Shown in pieces: positions 41,024-49,840 of a stretch of DNA of 64,000 bases (position 1 is the first letter of the stretch; the number at the start of each line of letters is the position of its first letter). Below the pieces are notes generated by a model that searched no databases, was not told the DNA's origin, and worked only from the letters and a program-made list of their open reading frames with translations. The translations under genes and the position numbers were made by a program. The stretch comes from JAGQOZ01 sp041399205 (GTDB lineage: Bacteria > Planctomycetota > Planctomycetia > Pirellulales > Pirellulaceae), in the NCBI GenBank assembly GCA_041399205.1, contig JAWKTK010000030.1, positions 1 through 64,000 of the forward strand, read 5' to 3'.

Positions 41024-41058
41024 AAAAAGGGCTTCTCCTTTTGCAGAGAAGCCCTTTT
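41024..41058 (-). terminator. Rho-independent terminator of the 41091-43330 gene
   Basis: The stem AAAAGGGCTTCTC / GAGAAGCCCTTTT sits around a short loop, giving a T tract on the minus strand, about 32 bp beyond the stop. A very similar stem-loop (GGGGCTTCTC/GAGAAGCCCC) follows the paralogue at 52555, so the terminator was probably duplicated with the gene. Confidence 0.85.
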
Positions 41059-41090
41059 GAGATCGGTTTAAATTGTGAATCACGCGAAGC

Positions 41091-43330
41091 TTACTTGCGA
41101 CGCAGTTTCAGCAATCCCAAGAGGCTGACGAAGATCATGACCATGCCAGATGGTTCGGGCACAGCGGCTACGCCACCACGAGGACCTTTTTCAAAGCCAC
41201 CTTCAGTGAATGCGGCAACAAAGTCACTGGTATTAAACTGTCCGTCCAAGTTCCAGTCACCTTCCGACCACTTCGCTGCTTGTCCGGATTCGAACTTGCC
41301 AATGGTGAAGACCTGAACAAAATCGCCGGTGCCGAATTCACCGTCACCGTTCGAATCGCCAATCCAAGTACCAATCAAGTTGGCAACCATTTCATTGACG
41401 TCAGCCGCGTCGGCAGCGCCGTCGCCCGTTACGTCGAATGCAGCATTGCCCAGAACCATGACATCCAGGTCAGCTGTGGTAACCGAACCATCACCGTTGA
41501 AATCGCCCAAATTTCCGGCACCCGGGCAGCTACCCAAGCAAACTCGGCCTGTGGCTGAATCAAACACCCAAGCCTGACCGTCCAAGGACGTGATCAATGG
41601 CGTTCCCGTGATGACATCGGCATCAATGATTCGGAACGCATCGCCGTTGGCAACGGCGCTGTCGGAGCAATCTGGAAGGTGATACCATCCACATCCAGAA
41701 CCGTTCGATAAATACCAGGAATTGGGTTGGGAATCGCCAATTGATCGGCTTCACCGGTGTCGCCGTTCACGTCGAACTGCAATGGACGTTCAGCAATTAC
41801 AGCCGCCGAAAGATCCGCGCTCACCAACGGACTGCCACTCGTCTTGACGCTCCAGCCTAGAGTTCCGTCGCCCAACAGTTCCCATCCGTTATTGGGATCC
41901 GCGTCTTCCACAAACGCACCTTCCTTGATGGCTACTTCAAAGCTATCTCCGCCGCCTGCTTCATAGAACGAAGCTAACACGGCCGTCTCAAGAGGTTCGG
42001 TCAATTCGAAAGTACCGACCGTCCAGGCATGTCCTCGAGGTGCTTCGAAGCGAATTTCATCGTCTTGAAAATTATCGTTGTTCTGCGAATCGATGAATTC
42101 GACGCCAGGAATCAAGACCTTACCGCCGTCGTCCGAACCAAAACCAATGGTCCAAGTTCCGGCAGGAATAACGACATTCGCCACTGCCTGTACGGCAAAG
42201 TTGTCCAGCGAATCATCGTTCACGCCGTTAGGATAGGGGTGATTTACACCGAAGTTGCCACCACCACCAGCCAAGTCGATTACGTCATAGGCCGCCGTAT
42301 CATCTTCCTGAGGTCCAAAACCAGTCGAGACGATTCCGTCTTGAGCGTCAATGATATCATCCGCCGTGGTTTGGCTGTCCACCGTCAAGTCGGTGTCGAC
42401 CATGGTCACGCTCCAACCTGAAACATTGTCCGCGAAAGGACCGAATACGTGATTGGATTGTGCGCCTTCGAATTCTCGAGTGCCGATGGTGTTTTCACCA
42501 CCAACAAACGACGGAGGAATCACGGTACAACCGGCACCTACATCTGCGTCGGTTTTGATGACGATGTTATCGATATGGTGATACGCATTGGCACCACCGG
42601 TACGTCCACCAAAGACCAATTGGCCAGGGCTTGGATCGTATTCGACAATTTCATTGAAAACTTCTACGCCTTTGTAGGTCACGGTTAGGTTGTTCGCACA
42701 CAAGTCGATCGTGAGCGGAGCCCAACCCATCAGTTCTTGCAGTTCGTCGTCAAAGACGGCAGCAGGACCGGTCTGCAGGGATTCCGTATCGTCCACTTCA
42801 CCATTCAAAACCGGGAAGGGAAATTGATTGACCAATTGGTTGTCCAAACGGACACTCATGCCAATCACATCCGAGCCACCACTGAACCATTCGTCGAAGC
42901 CAATTGCCACGCCCGTGGTGGTTCCTTCTTCTGGCAAGTTCGCTTCATTGGTTGGACTGGACGCCCAGCCTTCGCCATCATCCAGGACGGGATCACCTGG
43001 GCGAGCAAAATTGAAGCTAAAACCATCGGCAGGGCGGTCCGTACCACCGCCAACTCGCAATAGTGCGCTGATCGAAAACGCTTCCAAACTTGTTCCGTCG
43101 GTCAAGTCAGGAAAAACAATCGCGCCACGTTCGCTGTTAACAGCATCCGTTACTTTCAGGTACCCCGTGTTTTCAAACCCGTCTTCGTCACGCCATTCCG
43201 CGGTTCCGAAGAACTCGACACCCAAGGCAGCGGGGTCCGTTTCGAAATCGAGTTCGAAAATCTCGGCCTGCGCTACCGTCGACGAAGCTGCAATCAGCCC
43301 CGCCACCATAAACTTCCAACACCTTCGCAT
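41091..43330 (-). CDS. Lectin-like PEP-CTERM surface protein, one frameshift
   Basis: About 745 residues when joined. ATG 43330 fits the GAGG seven bases upstream; ATG 43333 is the alternative. Signal peptide (FMVAGLIAASSTVAQA). The N-terminal about 250 residues look like a concanavalin/L-type-lectin fold (FELDFETDPAALG, GFSFNFARPGDP, MSVRLDNQLVNQF, VTYKGVEVFNEI). A PA14-like region (about 270-480; IPAGTWTIGFGSDDGG) follows, then the shared unnamed module, EF-hand/dockerin-like loops (DFNGDGSVTTADLD, GDSNGDGEFGTGDF, GDWNLDGQFNTSDF) and VPEPSG plus helix plus LRRK. A base is lost near 41655 in the QIAPTA-VANGD region. Paralogue of 52624-54693 except for its N-terminal domain. Confidence 0.85.
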
Positions 43331-43581
43331 CATCCATCCTCATCATGGAATAACTAAGAATTTACCAATGCCGTCTTGTTGCCAAGACTGACAAATACTC
43401 CAACCAACCCTCTCGTCTAAGATCCAAATGCGACAAGATGCGCATTAAAATCGAGTTTAACGAATGCAAGAGAAAACTCAATAATTGTGACAAAAATTGA
43501 CGCAGAATCATTAGCAACCCCTTACCCAAGGTGCTGCTAAACTGGTAGACCTGTGCCGAAACGGCTTGAGCGTTAAGCAAT

Positions 43582-45849
43582 TTGAACACAAGAGTTCTAA
43601 TCGTCGTGACGAACCAACCGCCCAATTCCACCCAGCGAACAAAGTACGGGAAAACGAGACCAATCAAGCTTTGGGCCTTCCGTATGATCTCGTTGACGGT
43701 GATCCCGTTGATTGCTCTGATGGCGATGGAATGGGGACTCTCCTTGACGGGCCAATCGTATCCCACTCGCTTCTTGGTGCCGCGAACAGATGCACCACAC
43801 GAACTGATAGACAACTACAAATTCGCTTGGCGATTCTTCCCTCGCAAGTTGGCTCGCAGCTCGCAACCTCTTCTGATTCAGCGAAAGAAGGCGGACCACA
43901 TACGTCGTATCATTGTCTTCGGCGGTTCGGCGGCCATGGGCGATCCAGAGCCGGCATTCGGGCTGGCGCGAACGATCCAGGCCAACTTAGAGCACCGCTT
44001 TCCGAACCAGACGTTTGAAGTGATCAACGCGGCAGTGACCGCCATCAATTCGCATGTCGTGCTGTCCATTGCCAAAGATTGCGAATCACTGGATGCGGAC
44101 GCGTGGGTTGTGTACATGGGCAACAATGAGGTGGTCGGTCCCTTCGGAGCGGGGACGGCGTTTGGCAATGGAAAGTCTTCTTTGTGGCAAGTGCGGTCGA
44201 GTCTAACATTGCAGCGAACCGCCATTGGTCAAAACTTAGCCAGACGGTTGACCGGGCAGATGGACGACCTTCCCGAAACATGGGGCGGCATGGGAATGTT
44301 CACAGAGCATATGATTCGACACGATTCGCCCGAATTGGCGCGCGTGGTCACGAACTTTCGCGCCAACCTTCAAGACCTAATCCGTATCGCAGACAAGAAC
44401 GACGTTCCGGTCATTCTGTGTACCGTTACTACCAACCAACGGAGCTTTCCACCGTTTGCATCGCAACATCGTCGGGACTTTTCGTCAGATCCATTGGCGA
44501 AATGGGACGAATTATTCGAACAAGCGACGTCCGCTCAAGACGCGTTTCAATATGACCAAGCAATTGAACTGTTTCAACAGGCGGAACAATTGGACGGCGA
44601 ATTCGCGTTGCTACACTTTCGCATGGCCGAATGCCTGCTGCAGCAAGGCGAAACGGAAGCGGCTCAAAGGCATTTCCAAACGGCCGAAGACCTGGATGCG
44701 CTGCGATTTCGCGCTAGTTCGCAAATCAATCAGGCGATTCGAGACATTGCGGAGGCTTGCGCTGACACGGCCACACTGATCGATGCCGAAAAAGAACTGA
44801 AGGATATCAGTGGCATTTCTATATTGGGCCAAGAACATTTTCTGGAACACGTTCACCTGACCTTTCAAGGCAACTTTGAACTGGGGCAAGTGATTGCCAA
44901 AATGGTTGCCGAAAAGTTGAAATTGACGTCCGAATCCGAAGTAGCCACGTGGCCCAGCCAAGACGAATGCGCTGTCCGCTTGGGCTATACTCCACTCCAC
45001 GAATTGCAGCTTGCCCAAGAGATGCAGAAACGGCTGAACGAACCACCTTTTACGCAACAGGCCGACCATGATCGGCGCATGGCCGCGTGGGACCAAACCA
45101 TACAATCACTTGCCGCCAAGCAGACGCCTGCAGCGGCACATGATGCCGTGGCACACTATGACACAGTGTTGGCGGTTCATTCGCAGGACTGGATCTTACG
45201 AGAACAATACGCAGTGATGCTGGAGTCGCTTAATCGCATTCCGGCCGCGATTGAACAGCTTCGCCACGTCACACAGCAGATGCCGCATCACTGGAAAGCA
45301 CACTTCAACTTGGGATCGCTGTTGAATCGCCATCAACAGTGGACAGACGCAGAGCAATCCTTACGAACGGCGTTAAGCCTGCGGCCAGATTTTACACGAA
45401 CGTATAACAGCTTAGGCATTTGCCTTTCGCATCAAGATCGCATCGAAGAAGCGTACCAGCAATTTTCCACGGCAATTGAAATCGAACCAGATTTTTCGGA
45501 AGCCTATTTCAATTGGGGCCTCGTTTGCGCGAACCAACAAGATCATGCACAAGCGGTCCAGCGTTTTCAGCAAGCCACTTCGGTTGATGCGGATTACTTG
45601 CCCGCACATGTCGAATTGGGATCGTACTTTGTCAGTCAAGAAGATCATGCTGCGGCGGAAGGCCCTTACTCGGAAGTGGTTCGCTTGAAACCCAATGATC
45701 CGGCCGCGCGCATTAATCTGGCATTGGTCTTGATTAAACTGCAGAAAAAACAAGAGGCGATCCATCAGCTTCAAGCCGCATTGCAACTGGAGCCTCGTAA
45801 CGTAATCGCTCGTCAGGCTTTGCAAATGGCCAAAACTCTGCCCAACTAG
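43582..45849 (+). CDS. SGNH-hydrolase-like domain fused to TPR repeats, membrane-anchored
   Basis: 755 residues as called from TTG 43582; GTG 43606 is an alternative and neither has a clear ribosome site. One N-terminal membrane anchor is present (MISLTVIPLIALMAM, about residues 35-50). An SGNH/GDSL-like domain follows: GGSAAMG near residue 114 (Ser block), GNNE near 180 (Asn block) and EHVHLTFQGN near 421, where the usual Asp three residues before His is Glu. TPR units occupy about 310-410 (inserted) and 500-750 (AHFNLGSLLNRHQQWTDAEQSL, NWGLVCANQQDHAQAV). Family roles include O-acyl hydrolysis or transfer on glycans; the substrate here is unknown. The double-ASPIC gene follows 205 bp later on the same strand. 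Confidence 0.8.
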   Translation: MNTRVLIVVTNQPPNSTQRTKYGKTRPIKLWAFRMISLTVIPLIALMAMEWGLSLTGQSYPTRFLVPRTDAPHELIDNYKFAWRFFPRKLARSSQPLLIQRKKADHIRRIIVFGGSAAMGDPEPAFGLARTIQANLEHRFPNQTFEVINAAVTAINSHVVLSIAKDCESLDADAWVVYMGNNEVVGPFGAGTAFGNGKSSLWQVRSSLTLQRTAIGQNLARRLTGQMDDLPETWGGMGMFTEHMIRHDSPELARVVTNFRANLQDLIRIADKNDVPVILCTVTTNQRSFPPFASQHRRDFSSDPLAKWDELFEQATSAQDAFQYDQAIELFQQAEQLDGEFALLHFRMAECLLQQGETEAAQRHFQTAEDLDALRFRASSQINQAIRDIAEACADTATLIDAEKELKDISGISILGQEHFLEHVHLTFQGNFELGQVIAKMVAEKLKLTSESEVATWPSQDECAVRLGYTPLHELQLAQEMQKRLNEPPFTQQADHDRRMAAWDQTIQSLAAKQTPAAAHDAVAHYDTVLAVHSQDWILREQYAVMLESLNRIPAAIEQLRHVTQQMPHHWKAHFNLGSLLNRHQQWTDAEQSLRTALSLRPDFTRTYNSLGICLSHQDRIEEAYQQFSTAIEIEPDFSEAYFNWGLVCANQQDHAQAVQRFQQATSVDADYLPAHVELGSYFVSQEDHAAAEGPYSEVVRLKPNDPAARINLALVLIKLQKKQEAIHQLQAALQLEPRNVIARQALQMAKTLPN

Positions 45850-46055
45850 TGTTTCGTGGAAATCCCTAAATTCAGCAAATAGCGTTTCGTTGAACCGAGC
45901 CTATAATGAAGCATTCGCAGCTGTTGACAGCAAGTTTTGATATCCAGCGAAAGGCTGCCAGATAGTTCGATAGACAATTCCCGTCCGCGTTGACATACGT
46001 ATTGCAAGGCTGTTCAAAAATGATCGGCCTAATGGTAAACCTACGAGAGGCTGCC

Positions 46056-49000
46056 GTGCATTTTTCATTCATTCTTTCCAACAAATCGTTCTCGTTCAGC
46101 AAAATCGTTGCCTGCATCGTGGCATCGGCCATATGGCAGTTCGCATACTTGGCTATCGCCCAAGAGGTGCCGATTGCCAGCGGTAACTCACCGTTATTTC
46201 AGCTGCTCCAGCCAAAGCAATCGGGCATTGAGTTTACCCAACCCATCGATTTGCAACATCCCATGAAGTATCTGTATGTCGGCGGATATGCATCGGCCGG
46301 CATTGCCATCGGCGACATCAATGGCGATGGACTACAAGATTTGTTCTTCAGCGGTGGCCCCGTGGCGAATCGACTTTTTTTAAATGCGTCGCAAGCACAA
46401 CACATTCGATTTACCGACATCACCAGCCAAAGTGGCATTGAAGCAAACAACGCGTGGGCCGCTGGCGTGACGTTTGTAGACGTTGATGGTGACAGCGATC
46501 TAGATATTTACGTATGTTATTATGATTCGCCGAACCAGCTGTACATCAATCAATCGACCGATAATCAAATTCGGTTTGTCGAATCCGCTCGTCAATTTGG
46601 ACTCGATCTGGTCGACGCTTCGTTCATGCCCACGTTTTGCGATTTTGATCGAGACGGAGACTTAGATCTCTTTATCACCGGCTATCAATATATCAATCCG
46701 GCTGGTCGTCCGGCCGAATTGCCGGTCACCGAACGCAACGGTAAAACCGAAGTGTTGCCGCAATTTCAAAAATACTATGGCATAGTCCCTGGGCTAGATG
46801 GCACACCCACATTTACGAATGTCGGTCGAGCTGACTATTTGCTGCGGAGCAACGCATCCGAGACCCAAGGAAAGCAAATCCGTTTTCAAGATATCACTCA
46901 GCAAGCAGGCATCAGTGGAATTGGCGTCGGTAATTCGGCTGTGTGGTGGGATTACAACCAAGACGGCTGGCCGGACTTGTATGTGGGCAACGATTTCAAG
47001 GTAGCTGACCAACTGTTTCGCAATAACGGCGACGGAACATTCACGGATGTCATCCAAGAGACGGTTTCGCATACAACTTGGTTCAGCATGGGTAGCGAAG
47101 TGGGTGACATCAACAACGACGGGATCTTGGACTTCCTGATCAGCGATATGGCTGGCACCACTCATTATCGTTCCAAAGTCACCATGGGCGAAATGAGCGT
47201 CAACGCTGAATTCCTGCGGACTGCAGAACCAAGGCAATTGATGCGTAACGCGTTGTTCATTGGCACCGGCACCGATCGCTTGCTGGAGGCAGCCTATCTT
47301 TGCGGCTTGGCCAATTCAGATTGGACCCGGGGCCGTCAAATTGGCGGACTTGGATAATGACGGCTGGCAAGATGTCTTTACCAATGGTGTCGCGCGAATG
47401 TTCAATCATTCCGATTTCCAGATGAAGGCAGAAGAACGTATTGGCAAGACCCACCGGGACATGTGGGAAGACACACAGATCCGCCAAGAGGAAAACCTGG
47501 CATTCCAGAACTTGGGCGACTTTCAATTCAAGAGCGTCGGTCGGGATTGGGGATTAAACCACCTGGGAATGAGCTATTCAGCCGCATATGGCGATCTGGA
47601 CAATGATGGAGACCTAGACTTAGTAGTAACCAATTTAGACGAACCGGTCCACGTTTATCAAAATCAATCGGATCAGCGACATACAAACTTCTTGCGACTC
47701 CGACTCACCGCTAAAGGCCGGAATCGATTTGCCCTGGGTGCCGAAGTCCGAGTGGAAGCGAACGGCATGACGCAAGTTCGCCAAAATTTTCCTATGTCTG
47801 GTTTTCTATCGTGCAACGAACCGATCGTGCATTTCGGGCTAGGTGACGCGCGTGCAGTGGAACGTGTGTCGATTCGCTGGCCCGATGGTTCGCACCAAAT
47901 GCTGGAAAATATTTCCAGCAATCAAACGCTGCGTGTAGCGCAAGACAACGTCATCACACCCCCAACAGTAAACACTGTTGAACCGCTGTTCGTGAAGACT
48001 CGTACCTTCCCTTCGCTGCAACACATTGAAACAGATTATGACGATTTCGCTCGTCAGCCCTTGCTGCCATTCAAACATTCGCAACTAGGCCCCGGTATTG
48101 CGATTGGCGACGTCGATGGCGATGGAGACTACGATTTCTACTTGGGGAAAGCCACAGGAACTGCTCGAGCCGTCTACATCAATGGCGGCCGCGGTAACTT
48201 GTCGGTCAAACCAAGCGATGTATTCAGCAAGGATATTGTGTATGAAGACATGGGAGCAATCTTTCTGGACGTCGACAAAGACGGCGACCAAGATCTGTAT
48301 GTGGTCAGTGGCGGTGTGGAATGCGATGCCGACGATACGAGCTTGCAGGATCGACTCTACCTGAATGACGGACAAGGTTACTTTCGGCGCGCACCATCCG
48401 CTGCCTTGCCCGTCGAAACATCCAGCGGCTCCGTGGTCTGCGCGGCGGACTATGATCGAGATGGCGATTTGGATGTCTTTGTCGGCGGCCGTATTATTCC
48501 CGGCCGCTTTCCAGAAGCGCCCACCAGCATGTTTCTGGAGAATCAATCCGATGGTCGAACGGCCAAGTTAGTCGATCGCACGCAAGACGTCGCCGCGTCA
48601 CTCGCTTCGGCAGGCCTGGTCACCAGTGCTTTGTGGTCCGATGCCAACGGCGACGGCTGGCTAGATCTTTGGGTTACCTATGACTGGGGGCCTGTTCGTT
48701 TGTTTCGCAACGAACCGCACGCCGACGACATTGCGCAACGCATTCTGGTGGACCGAACAACAGAAGCCGGATGTTCAGAACTGCTCGGGTGGTGGAATGG
48801 CATTGCCGGACAAGATCTAGATCACGACGGTGACATTGATTATGTGGTCACTAACTTTGGGCTGAACACAACCTACCATCCGACTCCAGAAAAGCCAGAG
48901 TTATTGTACTATGGTAAATTTGACGAATCGGGAAATCCCCATTTGATTGAAGCAAAGTTTGAAGACAAGAATTGTTTTCCTCGTCGCGGCCTGAGCTGCT

Positions 49001-49812
49001 CCAGCCATGCTATGCCGTTTATACGAGACAAAGTCAAGACGTTCCACAACTTTGGGCTTTCAACATTAGAAGAAATCTATTCCGAAGAAAAGCTCGACCG
49101 TTCGCTTCGCCTGTCTGCTAATACTCTGGAGTCGGGCATCTTGATCAATGAAGGTGCTACTCCAGATGACTTGAAATTTCGTTTTCAACCGTTGCCTCGG
49201 TTGGCACAGATTTCGCCTTCGTTTGGTGTGGTGTTACATGATTTTGACCTGGATGGCTGGCCCGATTGCCTGCTGGCGCAGAACTTCTTTTCGCCGCAAG
49301 TCGAAACAGGACGTATGGATTCTGGCCTAAGCCTGTTACTGAAAGGCCAACCAAGCGTCCAGCCCAATGCGATTGCATTTCGGCCTGTTTGGCCCCAAGC
49401 CAGTGGTATCATGGTACCCGGCGATGCAAAATCTGCCGTGGTGATAGACTACAATCGAGACGGTGTATCCGACTTGCTGGTAGGCGTGAACAATGGCATC
49501 ATTCAAGCCTTTGACGGAACCGCACGTCAAAACCGCAGTCTACGAATTCGTCTTCAGGGCCTTCCCGGCAATCTGGATGCGATAGGAGCGAAGGTCATGG
49601 TTCGCTTTGACGGAAGTTCCGTCCCAAAGCAAGTAGCCGAAGTCTACGCAGGCAGCGGATACTTGTCTCAATCTTCACCCGAAATCGTATTTGGCTACGG
49701 TCAACGTGGACGCCCCGTTTCTGTCACGGTGTACTGGCCGGATGGAGTAACCAGTGAGGATGCCTTATCCACTAAGTCGAAGCATATACTGATCACGCAC
49801 CCGCAACTTTAG
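46056..49812 (+). CDS. CRTAC1-like FG-GAP protein with two ASPIC/UnbV domains, one frameshift
   Basis: About 1250 residues when joined. GTG 46056 is preferred (GAGAGG five bases upstream); an open extension upstream is less likely. An N-terminal hydrophobic segment (IVACIVASAIWQFAYLAIAQ) suggests export. At least fourteen Asp-loop repeats are visible (DINGDGLQD, DVDGDSDLD, DFDRDGDLD, DYNQDGWPD, DINNDGILD, DLDNDGWQD, DVDGDGDYD and others), typical calcium-binding FG-GAP/VCBS blades. One ASPIC domain is near the middle (GFLSCNEPIVHFGLGDARAV...RWPDGS) and another at the C-terminus (GSGYLSQSSPEIVFG...YWPDG). A base is gained in a CCCGGGG run near 47328. It is tail to tail, 28 bp, with the carboxylase-like gene. 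Confidence 0.85.
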
Positions 49813-49840
49813 AACAGGAATAGTGATTCTGTTCATTCGT

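Noticed and set aside
41091..41597. Separate short dockerin/PEP-CTERM gene
   Set aside because: It has no signal peptide and continues the upstream protein exactly where the paralogue does, so it is the frameshifted C-terminus of one gene.
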